DNA of 64,000 bases from Lichtheimia corymbifera B2541 (taxonomy: Eukaryota > Mucoromycota > Mucoromycetes > Mucorales > Lichtheimiaceae). Of the stretch, positions 1 to 9,804 are shown piece after piece (position 1 is the stretch's first letter; each line of letters opens with the position of its first letter). The stretch is taken from the NCBI GenBank assembly GCA_000697475.1, contig JNEU01000930.1, positions 22,271-86,270 of the forward strand, written 5' to 3'. The position numbers and the translations under genes are program-made. The notes beneath the pieces are model-generated. The model saw only the letters and a program-made list of their open reading frames with translations. It made no database searches and was not told the origin of the DNA.

Positions 1-396
1 TCAAGCAAGACCACCAATAAGCACCATGATCATAGAAGAAGTATCAGTGCCGATAGTACACCCAAGGTAAATGACACACACGAAAAGTAAGGGGATCAAA
101 GTTGACATTTTTTTGGTATACAGGCAAATGGTTCTGGAACAAGACGAAACAATATTGATATTCCACCTTTAATGAATCTTTCATCACCATCTTCATCGAA
201 TCCAAACTTTGATTGGCAAGTTTCTGGAGCTACAGATGGGACGCCTACAACTGAGAAGAAAATCATTCAAGCACCAAAGATTGATGGTTTAAGGTCGTCC
301 ACGGATTTACAATTAGCATTGAATGAATCTCTATTTGAGCTAGGGCAATGGTTGCATCAGCTTGATTCGTTAATACCCTCCAACAATGATAAATGA
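1..396 (+). CDS. 3' end of an unrecognised protein-coding gene (partial)
   Basis: Two exons are visible. The first runs from the window edge to 66 and encodes a Ser/His/Arg-rich stretch. A GT-AG intron occupies 67-123, and the last exon runs 124-396, ending in TGA. Both exons are in phase 0, so the reading frame continues cleanly across the junction. The visible 112 residues are polar and serine-rich, with a short C-terminal segment (LNESLFELGQWLHQL) that looks helical. No known domain is recognised. The gene starts upstream of the window, so its function cannot be inferred. Confidence 0.6.
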
Positions 397-519
397 TATC
401 CTATCCCATACGTATAATAAAGCAAATTGTGCCACACACACAAACACACCATTGTTTAGTAGCAAGGAATATATACAAAGTAATAGAATGGGTGGAGAGG
501 AGAAAGGAAAAGGATCAAA

Positions 520-1690
520 CTAGGCTTCGACATCTTCAAATTGCTCGATATTAAACAAGTGGTTACTGAACGGTATATCCAGCTCTTGATCGTCTTTGGA
601 TGACTCTTGTGTAGTAATGTCATGGGATGGGACAACCAACAGGAATACTAAAAAGAGAGGTTAGATCGTGTTGTTTTATCAATATAAAAATCCATACCTT
701 CATCATCATCCAATGTGCTTGTGTTTCCTGTGATGATTTCTGGGGTATCATCATCTTGTAGTTCCAAATCAAGTTCAGGTAAAGTTTTGATGTCGTAGGC
801 TCCAATATTCGGCAATGTAGACTCGAATCCAGAAACATCCACTGCAAGTTCAGGTTCATCCACAAGTTCTATACACGATATCCATTGATCAGAACAACAA
901 TCGAAACACAAATTCCTTTTGAAATTACCTTGTTCCTTGGTTCCTGCATATTCGACATCATCCACCGATGGCAGTTGCGGACTTGCTTCCTTCGAATGAA
1001 CGATATTTTTGGTGGTGTCATGGCTTTGTTGTTCGGTTGTACTTTGATCGTCGTCATCGAAAAGAGAAAGATCAAGCTCTACTTCAGGAAGAGCGACAAG
1101 GTCATCATCATCTATTACACCCATCCATTGTTAAAAATATGCGACATGTGGTGGGTCATGACTCTGTTGTTTACCAAGGGAATCTTCAACTTCTTCCGCA
1201 GCAGGTATGGCACGACGTGATGGAGATGTTTCAATACGCTTTGGTGTGGATTGTTGTAGTTGTTGCTGTACATCTAATGCCGTGTTTTAACATAAAAGGA
1301 TCAATGACTGCAAGTCATCTTTTACCTTTCAAAGGTCGCTTGGCAGGTGTCACCGATCCAAGTGGAGGTCGTGTTTTGGGTTGTTGCAATACACGGAGAG
1401 GACTCTCCTGATGCGAGCTCCTGATTTTGATTTCTTTTGAAAGCGATCAGTATCAAGAGTCAATGATAGAGCTTGAAGTGCATACTTTGTGTTGGACTGG
1501 TGGAAACATTGTCCTTGCCGTCTTTAGCACCCTGATCCTTGTTGTCGCGTCTCTTTTGATTCGCATCTTTGGGTCGTAAAAGTTGACTGGAGGCGTTGGT
1601 GGTTGAAAGGGTATCTTTTTTGTGTTGACCGATTTGCTCTACGTTTTCATTCACGTGTTTGCTGTCTCTCGATCCGTATCGTCGCAACAT
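520..1690 (-). CDS. securin-like protein (separase inhibitor candidate)
   Basis: Six exons splice in one consistent frame: 1690-1486, 1433-1326, 1273-1175, 1111-929, 868-698 and 647-520, giving 297 residues. All five introns are 50-60 nt or slightly longer with GT-AG ends. The N-terminal half is basic, with an RxxL destruction-box-like motif in RPPLGSVTPAKRPLK and TPKRIETSPSRR phosphosite-like clusters. The C-terminal half is strongly acidic, with repeated LPEVELDL and LPELDLELQDDD motifs. A basic, degron-bearing N-terminus followed by an acidic separase-binding half is the layout of securins (Pds1/Cut2/PTTG). Securins diverge quickly, so this identification rests on architecture rather than strong similarity. 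A generic acidic nuclear protein is the alternative. The start was chosen at MLRRYGSR; an in-frame ATG lies 29 codons upstream. Confidence 0.5.
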
Positions 1691-2240
1691 GGTGGTGGTG
1701 AGGTGGGGTTGAAAACGGGAAAGAAGAAGGAACCTGAATGGTCGGAGGGAAAGGAGAAAGGTGTGCAAGTCATGCATTAGGCCTTAAATTCATACACGTG
1801 ACCTGCCATTGCTTGCTTATTCATCCATCAGCACAAAAGGTTGCTATTGCTTCCATCCCCAATATTACATGTCGCTATTTAGTGGCCATAGATACCACGT
1901 AACCAGCTCCATATCCTTTTACAAATTACATGATTCCACTAGATAGTGCAAACTCCCATGCCACCCCGTTTCCGATTCCCATCCCCATCCTTCGTTTGAC
2001 AATAAATGATCCTTCCTATCCATCAAGTGACTCTAACACTTTTTGACAATGCAGTAATGTGTTTATTGCTACAACAGTATCCTTTTTCCATGAATTTGTA
2101 CGTAATGCGTGGTGATGAATGGTGTTTGCGATAGGCTTCTTGTTCCTTTGATTTTCTGTTGCATGATCCAATCATTGTATATAGATATGTATATAATTGG
2201 GAACTTGTCAAAGTAGAGAGTGTGATATGATAGGGATTGC
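1691..2240. other. intergenic, 550 nt
   Basis: This lies between the start of the securin-like gene and the stop of RPB10. It must hold the securin-like promoter and the RPB10 3' UTR. A CACGTG E-box-like site is present near 1796. No coding exon is seen. Confidence 0.5.
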
Positions 2241-2594
2241 TCAAGTACGGCTCTTCTTTGCCCGTTCGTATGCTGGATGATAAAACAAAAAGAGTCAATA
2301 CGACTGACTGGGACCTATCATCACGACAACGACAACGACTTACGGTTATAGTGTAAAAGTTTCTCAATGAGATCGACGTGTGTAAGGACCATTCGACGGC
2401 AACAGTATCGCTGAAGACCGAGTGCGTCCAATGCTTCACTATTGAATGGGAGTCAGTATAAACAAGATACAGCCATCGTCGTCCTTGTTGAAAACTTACC
2501 CTTCAGTGTAATCAGACTGCAATAAAGAAAGGTAGTTGTCCCATTTGTTACCAATCACCTTGCCACACGAGAAACAACGAACGGGAATAATCAT
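2241..2594 (-). CDS. RPB10: RNA polymerase I/II/III common subunit RPB10 (ABC10-beta)
   Basis: Three exons (2594-2500, 2438-2344, 2272-2241) give a 73-residue protein beginning [18 protein letters not shown]. This is the signature of the small zinc-binding subunit shared by all three nuclear RNA polymerases. The CxxC at the N-terminus and the RYCCRRM pair complete the four-cysteine zinc site. [13 protein letters not shown] is the conserved C-terminal helix region. The length matches the family's usual 65-75 residues. The start is fixed by the invariant MIIPVRC. Exons 1 and 2 join in phase 2 and exons 2 and 3 in phase 1, and the last exon adds the short basic tail [10 protein letters not shown]. 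Confidence 0.95.
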
Positions 2595-2941
2595 GGTTGA
2601 GAATTGTAAAGGAAACAAGCAGCAGCAGTGAGCTTCTCCAAGGCAGCCAATTGTCCAGCGCACGCAAGCCACTTGCGTTGACATTGCGCACAGCGTACCT
2701 GGTGATTTGACACCCCGCTGAATGAAATCCATGCGCTTCAGCACCACCTCCTCCTTCGCCCACCACAAACGACAATGCAGAAACAAGGATGATATTGCAC
2801 TCTGGTCTTTTAGTTGAGGTTCAATTACACATTTCTGAAGGCGTTGTATGATATCTATTTGGTACAAGATGAAAAGGAAACAGTGGACACTGCCCTACGA
2901 ATTATTATAGCCTAAAGACATGATTTGTGATCCAATTACAT

Positions 2942-3222
2942 TCACTGCCGATATCCTTTGACATAGTCCAAGCAATGAAAATGTGCTCGGTCAAGGATAA
3001 GATAACAATGGATACGTGTCATTATATTACCCATCATCCTTTCATTCTCTTCTAATGATATAATAAAGCCATTCATCACAAACCAAGAATAACATGGAGT
3101 TACCTCTACACGCACATTTGCATCATCCAGTAACATCATCGGCTCTTGCGAACGTTGAATCGAACATGGTGGTAGACACTTTTTATATACATACCATCTT
3201 GAGGGTAGTCGGAAGGCGGCAT
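2942..3222 (-). CDS. small spliced hypothetical protein
   Basis: A possible small gene begins with MPPSDYPQD (ATG at 3222). After a GT-AG intron it continues as EPMMLLDDANVRVE, and after a second intron as NERMMGNIMTRIHCYLILDR with a terminal LDYVKGYRQ, stopping at 2942. The model gives roughly 57 residues. I do not recognise the family. Support is consistent phase and two plausible introns. The second junction needs an acceptor ending GAAGAG, so the exact splice is uncertain. It sits close upstream of RPB10 on the same strand. Confidence 0.35.
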
Positions 3223-3642
3223 CTGATTCCGTCTTGACCTCGCAAACTCTATGCGGTGTTATGATTCATATATGTGTGAGGACGCCACTCTTGCTAAACA
3301 TGCCCCTTTTACTTAAGCCAAGTCCAAAGCAAATATGCACACAAAGTATTTACTCGCTGATCATGGCAATGGATACATTGAAAAGTGTTATCACTTGCTG
3401 GAGTAGCGATCAACAAAGCTCTCTATGATGTGGTGGATATGAGATGTAGTGCCACATTCGCTGTTGTCTTTGTATATGTACATAAGCTAAAGTTACACAA
3501 CATAAGCTCGAGTGCCATACATATAAATGGCTTTCCAATAACTACGTAAATGTCAGCTTTCTTTCTGATTTTTGACCAGGTATACAAGTGTAATTTAAAA
3601 CATCTGCCTAAAATTAATCCTTTTGTCTTGAAGCCGGCATTC
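3223..3642. other. intergenic / promoter of HET-like gene
   Basis: About 420 nt lie between the starts of a minus-strand small gene and the plus-strand HET-like gene, so this is a divergent promoter region. AT-rich TATA-like stretches occur near 3525-3535 (catataaatggc). An in-frame upstream ATG at 3550 could extend the downstream protein by 31 residues. Confidence 0.4.
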
Positions 3643-4998
3643 ATGACCATCACAAGCACAGCGAACGAACCTCCTGCTGATATAGAATTCGGCAAACTAT
3701 GGACACTAGACGACACCTTCAGCCACCCGGATTTCCGATTGCTATACGTTCCTCCAAAAGATGAACATGGCAAAATGATGATTATTACTCCTTCGGAACA
3801 CGAGCCATCTTACGTCCCTGATCGCAGATTTTATGCTCTGTCACATTTATGGGGCACCGATCCAAAGGATAATCTATGGGAAGTGAGCGACTTTATCAGT
3901 GACGAGAATGGCGTCACAGTGGAACCAATACCAATGAGAAAAGAAAAACGCAAAACGCTCCTAAAATTGCTGCGAGATAACCCTGGATACTGGTGGATTG
4001 ATATCTTGTGTTGCAGGACCGATACTCCACCTGTCATCATGCGAGGTGTATATGGCTGCTGCCATACATGTTTTGCTATGATTGATTGTCCATCCAAAGC
4101 AATTGAATATTTCTCATTTGTATTTCCTCAGCTTGATGCTCACCAAAGGGACAAAATCATTACATACTATGCGCTTAAGGGGTGGACGCTACCGCCTTTG
4201 CCTGATCGGATATCAATCGTTAGGGAAGGGTGCAAGCATGCTAGGGCTATTTGGAAATGCCTTTGGGTTTCACGTGTATGGACCATGCAAGAGTTGGCCC
4301 TTCCGTCTTCAGTTATTTTACTCTCAGAGACATGCGATATGCCTTTTTACATCTCTGCTGATTCGCTCAAATCCCTACTGTTCAATTTCGCGTGTATTTT
4401 CGAAGCGGAGCTATCCGAGATGACGGGTGGCGTGCCTGAGAGCGTTCTGTATCTAGAAGATCAACTTTCCATACTGAGACATACTGTCCATAGATTCCAT
4501 GATGGATTTGAGGAAACGTCAAAATTTCATCGATTCAAAAACCTCGACTGGATATTAACTCAATTTGCCGAATCTGGACGATCATGTTATTATACCCAGG
4601 ATTATGTGTATGGCGTACTTGGAATCCTAGGTTGGGATATCCCACGACTGGACTCTATGGAAGATTTATGGGATCGCTTTCTCTTTGGTTTGCGACGGGT
4701 TGCAGAGAAGGCTTTTTCAGAATCATTCTATTCCAGATTAAGCGACGATGAGACGAACTCCCGCTGGCCACATAGAAGGAACTACAAACATTGGCAGAAG
4801 ACTATTCAACTTCACATCCCCGAGGAAGCTCGATCATGCCCACTATCCGGAGCATGCGAAATGCAGGACGTGTATGAGTATTTATTGTATATTCACGTTG
4901 ACTGCTCATGTCCTGATTGTAATTATTTCATTGAATACTGGTCGCTAGACGACTTTACATATTTTGATCTCACTACAGTAGGCTGCAGTGAAAGTTGA
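3643..4998 (+). CDS. HET-like domain protein
   Basis: One uninterrupted exon encodes 451 residues from MTITSTANEPP, or 482 if the ATG at 3550 is used. Three motifs occur in the order found in heterokaryon-incompatibility (HET) domains. The first is RRFYALSHLWG, matching Y-x-A-L-S-x-x-W-G. The second is YWWIDILCCRTD followed by IMRGVYGCCHTCFAMI, matching W-I-D-x-L-C...M-x-x-I-Y. The third is WVSRVWTMQELAL, matching W-x-R-x-W-T-x-Q-E. In ascomycetes such domains trigger cell death after recognition of non-self; whether this protein does so is unknown. The usual Gln after the motif-2 Cys is Thr here (CCRTD), so the motif is divergent. The C-terminal third has a cysteine cluster (SCPLSG, VDCSCPDCN) that may bind metal. 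A decayed transposase lies just downstream. Confidence 0.6.
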   Translation: MTITSTANEPPADIEFGKLWTLDDTFSHPDFRLLYVPPKDEHGKMMIITPSEHEPSYVPDRRFYALSHLWGTDPKDNLWEVSDFISDENGVTVEPIPMRKEKRKTLLKLLRDNPGYWWIDILCCRTDTPPVIMRGVYGCCHTCFAMIDCPSKAIEYFSFVFPQLDAHQRDKIITYYALKGWTLPPLPDRISIVREGCKHARAIWKCLWVSRVWTMQELALPSSVILLSETCDMPFYISADSLKSLLFNFACIFEAELSEMTGGVPESVLYLEDQLSILRHTVHRFHDGFEETSKFHRFKNLDWILTQFAESGRSCYYTQDYVYGVLGILGWDIPRLDSMEDLWDRFLFGLRRVAEKAFSESFYSRLSDDETNSRWPHRRNYKHWQKTIQLHIPEEARSCPLSGACEMQDVYEYLLYIHVDCSCPDCNYFIEYWSLDDFTYFDLTTVGCSES

Positions 4999-5189
4999 AC
5001 GTGGAAGATAATTTTGGTGGATAAAGATTCATTGTTGGTGAGCTAGCCTTTTTATATTGAGATGGGCAGGTTAATGTTGGTGAAGTGTGGTCGCTGTGAT
5101 ACCTTGGCTTGTCACCTTGTACTTGGTCATGATATTGGTATGTACTTGAAATATGACAATCCAGGCTACAGCTGCAATGAATACAAGAT

Positions 5190-5670
5190 TTTCGGCAAGT
5201 AATACATCTCCTTTTTCCTGCATGCTTGTTGTATGTTACAGAGTAGCCATAACTACCTGATAAAGCGTTCGATTCGGCTATTGCCATGAGAAAAGCAAAG
5301 CAGCGCATCTCCCAGCGATAAGAATGTAAGACATCGTGAGAATTTAACCAGATGTTATCTCGTCGATTGTTTGCCACATCCACCCCATCTATATGTGTAA
5401 TTTGATACCATGTATCATAGCAAAACACCATCCCTTGCGTAAACTGTAGAACCGGCAAGCACGTACTTTTGAATCATTGATCACAAGTAGTCATCATCCA
5501 AGGATCATGTTGTATAACAAAACCAAATGTCATTGTCGACCTTAGATTCCTTTTCATTGACATCAATCTATGTGAGGATGCAAAAGCGTAACGAGCAAGG
5601 ATTAAGGCGGTATCTATGTAACACTTGGCATACTGTATCCTTGACAACCACTCTTTACATTTATTCATCC
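5190..5670 (-). pseudogene. piggyBac-type (DDE_Tnp_1_7) transposase relic
   Basis: Minus-strand translation contains HIDGVDVANNRRDN followed by SHDVLHSYRWEMRCFAFLMA and IAESNALSGSYGYSVTYNKH. Together these resemble the 'vDxxNxxRd...RWexrxfaFllxiaexNA' block near the C-terminus of piggyBac-family transposases. An upstream piece (5474-5668) is in another frame and separated by stops. No N-terminal catalytic blocks or terminal inverted repeats were found, so this is a truncated, decayed insertion. The family call comes from motif memory and is moderate. Confidence 0.45.
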
Positions 5671-5694
5671 TCCAGCAACATGCACCAATTACAA

Positions 5695-7411
5695 CTATTT
5701 ATCTTCCTCCTCCTCTTCTCTACGCTCTGGCTCGGGGAGATCTTTGGAATACATTTTCTTTCCTGCCATTTCCATAAACTCCATATTTTGATCACGAGTA
5801 AATACACCGCCTTTTGGCTCCATCATGTTATCATCGTCACGAATCGAAGGTCGTACCAGGATTACTAAACAACGTTTGCATGTGAATAAAAATGGATGAA
5901 AAGAAATCCTTCGAGTGCCATAGAATTACCTTCTACTTCTTCAATTGTGAAATCATCGTTATAGGAAAGCTGGGGGCTCTGATAGGTTGTGCATACTGGG
6001 CCTGCTCTTGACCGACCATGGATAAAATCTTCATCAATCCAAAGACCTTCATAACCAAGTTGTCCACCCATTCCGAGACCTATATATGTAAACCATGAAT
6101 ACACTTGATTTCAAGAGCTCAACACCCCTATCGAGATATACCATTGGGTAGTGTCTTTTTTCCCCAGCACAAGTATTGAAAATGATCATTGGATCCTTGC
6201 CCTCCATTCCATGCATTCATTGGTAGACGGGTATCATTGTAGTCATTGCCAATCCGGAAGAGATAATTCGAGGAATTCCCATACCAATCAGTTACTGGCT
6301 CCCATGCTTCATCAGCATATCCTCCAAACACGGCACCTTCCTTGGACTTGATAATGATCAGCGTAGCACCTTGATGTACAATACGGCTGCTAAAGATTTG
6401 CCAGCTGTTGCCATCCCGCTTTGAAGAAAACAAAAGTTGATGGTGCAGATCCTGGGTCACACGTCGTTGTGATCGTTCATAATCGCTCCATGATAATGCA
6501 TCCGGTGGTAATTGGCGTACCAACATAAAATAATCGTACACTGTAACAAGTCGTGAAAAGCATCCCTTGGGATACAAGGCAGCAGCACCTGAGGGTTGCT
6601 CCATGGCCGGTGCTCTTTCTCCTGCAATACGTTGTTCATGCACGTTTTCTTGGTGATCCATAGTGCCGAAGAGCAGATATTTTGCACATAGCTGTGTCAA
6701 TAGATACATGTCCGGTGTCTCCATCATCCAAGTCATAAAAGCGGCTTCATCAATGGGTTGAGTCGTTCCAGTCACTTGTTTTTCCCATTGTGTGCTGAGA
6801 CTTTCTTTTGGGTTGGCATCGGTAGAAGTTGTACTTTCGGTCCACAATGCTGCTTCCTCTTGTTTACGCCGTTCGATCTCTTCTTTATGCTTGATGTGTC
6901 GATATATCAAGTAATGGCTCAATCGTGTCGCACCAGATTGTTGAAAGGTGTCCCGCCAAAATTCGTCAGTCGCACCATTGTCTTGGAACCAAATAGGAAT
7001 AGCTGAATTCACGATCCATTGAGTGAATACTTGGAGAGAACATGCGTATTGCTTGAATGCAAGAAGATACACATCGTAGATGGCTCGAACATTTTCATTA
7101 GGCGTGTGAGATAAGAGTTGTTTGGCAGACTTCACATATCCAACAAGGGAGACCATGTTGCCTTGCTTTGGCTTGTTCTCGCTTTGAGTCTCAAAGTACA
7201 ACGCAAACGACGTCGCAAGTTCAGTTGAATAATAGGCCGGTATCCAATCGAGCACATGCTGCGTGAATGGTGAGACATTGCCCCCTTCATCCTTGGTAGA
7301 TGGCGTCGTCAATTGGTTGTACTGGGTCTTTAGAGCTGTTTGTTGGCTGGGTGACCATGTCGATAAAAGTCGTTCAATATCGGTCTGTTCTCGGCTGCTT
7401 TGGTTTCCCAT
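5695..7411 (-). CDS. TLDc-domain protein, MEAK7/RTC5 family
   Basis: Three exons (7411-6142, 6079-5930, 5864-5695) give 529 residues. The N-terminus MGNQSSRE is a classic N-myristoylation signal, as in MEAK7 (TLDC1), an mTOR-associated lysosomal protein. The C-terminal half is a TLDc domain. It includes SSRIVHQGATLIIIKSKEG, GAVFGGYADEAW, YLFRIGNDY, NHYFQYL-like NDHFQYLCWG and the conserved GLGMGGQLGYEGLWIDEDF, with glycines and acidic residues placed as in TLDc folds. A short acidic tail (EPERREEEEEDK) ends the protein. RTC5 in yeast has the same domain and interacts with the V-ATPase. Splice junctions are in phase and the start is fixed by the myristoylation motif. Confidence 0.85.
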
Positions 7412-7657
7412 CGTTGAAAGAAAGATACCTGAGTTTTAGTTGCAGTGACTAGAAAATATGCATGAAAGCGCAAATAAAGCTGTTTCAATCGATCACGTGG
7501 TGTCGTATCACAATCTCGAATTCCATGTCAGGTCCAAAAGATGTTTGTAGATAAAAAGTAGAATCCAATTAAACTCTTCTACAACGGGAGGGGAAATATT
7601 CAATAATAAGGTGTATGGAATAGTAAAAGGGGCCATCAAAGATGATACATGAGCAAA
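7412..7657. other. intergenic, 246 nt
   Basis: This is the spacer between the ERG8 stop and the MEAK7/RTC5-like start (both minus strand). It contains a CACGTG site near 7494. No exon is seen. Confidence 0.4.
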
Positions 7658-9505
7658 CTACAATAAACGGGCCAAGCCATCCACCGATTCGAGAGCAACA
7701 GCTTCCATGCCTTTATCGTCTGCTTGTGCCAACAAGGGTCCCACATTAAGCTCCTTCCAGCTTTGCCATAAGGATCGCACTCGAAGCTTGGCATCTTCAG
7801 AAATGACTATACAGAAAATGGCATCGTATCCACCAGCTGCAAAACAGAACTTAGTATCTATCAATGAATCACCTCCGATAGGTATGATTGACTTACCACC
7901 TGGGACACCAGCCATCACAACGCCTTCAATATCCATGCATGCATCAAGAAGACGGGTTTGTTCCCTGGGCTCAATTGGGACATCCGAGAGAGTGCCCATG
8001 TCTTGCAAATGTGCACGGACCTTTAAAAAGTCGGTAGCGAGCTGCTTCATCTTTTGAACAATAGGTGATTCATCCAGCTTGTCCCACTAAGAATATACCT
8101 CGTGTTAAACGCCCCCGTATCGATACCAATGATCCAATCTCTTTCCTACCTCGCTCGCCTTTGCTTTGGAGCATTTTTCAAGAGCTGCATGATATGCTGC
8201 TGAATCAGCCGCTGCCATGGTAGAAAGTTCACGGAGATGTTGTTCCACCTTTGCATTCATTCCACCCAATTCATTCCATAGTGCGTTGGCTAATGATAGA
8301 GTTTAGGTATTGAGTCATGGATAGATAACAAATAACATACCTTCTTCAGGCTTGGATTTACGCCATGCAAGGACCTTGCCAACCAAACTAGGTGTATGAC
8401 TTCCTGCATCCACATCGCCAAGCATCAATTCAAACTTTGGTGGTAATTGGAATGGTGTCACTACATTGTCCCAACTTTTTTTGGGGGCATCCATATCAAT
8501 CAATCCCATTGTCTCTTTGTACCAAAATGCATTCAAATACCTGGTGATGGAGGGATCAAGAGCCTTGTTCAATTCGGATGGATCGACATTATCCTTCTAA
8601 AGAAAATACAAGCGAGTCAATTGATGCTGTTGTCACGATCCCGTCCTTTCATCCAGTCATACCATGATGGAGCTCAAAAAGCTAGGGTTGAAGCGTGTAT
8701 ATCGATGGTTACCCCATACTGCTGCCGATACATCAAATCCACTGCCGACCTTGCCTTGGGCGAAACAATGAATAAATTGGGCCACGTTATGGATCAACAC
8801 CTTATCATCAGCATTGGTGAGAGAAGCAGCACCAAAATGGGTAAACAAGGCACCAACAAGCGAAGTCGTCAAGGCTGCTGAACTGCCTAATCCTGTCTTA
8901 TGCACCGAGCCCAAAGTGCTGTGTGTATTGCAAAATGGTTCCAGGGATGCAAGTGCTTCGGACGTATTTGGTAATTGACGTTTCGATAACTGAGGAAGAA
9001 TGTGTCACATGTTGGATTGACAACAAAATGGGTTCCTGACTTACCTGTGCACGTTGTGAATAGAAATCATTGTCGCCTACAATCGTAATCTCAAAGCCTT
9101 GCTGCAAATAGTCGTTCAATACGGCTGTTCCCATACGTTGTTGAATCACTTGCAAGCTGAATCGAAGGCATGTTTCCACAAACTTGTTCTTTGCTGATAC
9201 AGCATCCCTGAGTATATCCATCGTATCAGTAAAAAGTCAAGGTACAACCGTTCGGTGATGTCTTACGTTGCAGCAAAGTCGAGATTGCCATTGTTCACTG
9301 ATGCTGTCCAAGTCCAAGTTGCATCCGATTCGAATTGTGGCGATTTGACGTGAATGGTTCCCGCCTTGCCTGGTTGTATGACTGTATAGAATCGTGAAGT
9401 AGTTCCAACGACGAGGCCATGGTACGATGGGTCGAGTACAAGATAACCACCAGCTAATAGCACTTTGCCTGGAGCGGATACGACGGTGGTATGATTTGCT
9501 GTCAT
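7658..9505 (-). CDS. ERG8: phosphomevalonate kinase
   Basis: Seven exons (9505-9267, 9207-9045, 8989-8663, 8596-8341, 8289-8150, 8086-7897, 7836-7658) splice to 497 residues. The enzyme phosphorylates 5-phosphomevalonate to the diphosphate in the mevalonate/ergosterol pathway. The N-terminus has the GHMP-kinase start [17 protein letters not shown]. The ATP-binding loop [18 protein letters not shown] is intact, as is [15 protein letters not shown]. The C-terminal GHMP motif [15 protein letters not shown] is restored only when the last intron (7896-7837) is removed, which supports that junction. The length is close to fungal Erg8 proteins, and all exon phases agree. The protein is probably cytosolic because no targeting signal is seen. 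Confidence 0.95.
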
Positions 9506-9804
9506 TGAAGAAGAAAGCCTTGTGCCTCCTTTCTCCCCGACAACTGACTCCTTATCGAATTAGTGAATTAGTGTGTTACTCTCTACCCCAAATACAGACT
9601 CCATTATTATGTAATAGCCACCTCTTTAACCTTTCTCAATAAATATCGATTGCTTTTATTTATAGCTTGTGTATGGTTTATCTCTAATTGTGGCAAGCAG
9701 CCATCACGCTGCCATACGGCGGCAAGTTGACCTGAGACTACAATATCTTGAATCAACCCCACATCACCTTCAATCAGAAATTCAACGTCAAGTTTCAGCG
9801 CTCG
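9506..9804. other. intergenic, about 300 nt
   Basis: This separates ERG8 and the downstream membrane-protein gene (both minus strand) and holds the ERG8 promoter. No coding or RNA feature is recognised. Confidence 0.4.

Noticed and set aside
2023..2439. 138-codon minus-strand frame
   Set aside because: It overlaps RPB10 exons 2 and 3 in other frames and across introns; RPB10 explains the conserved sequence.
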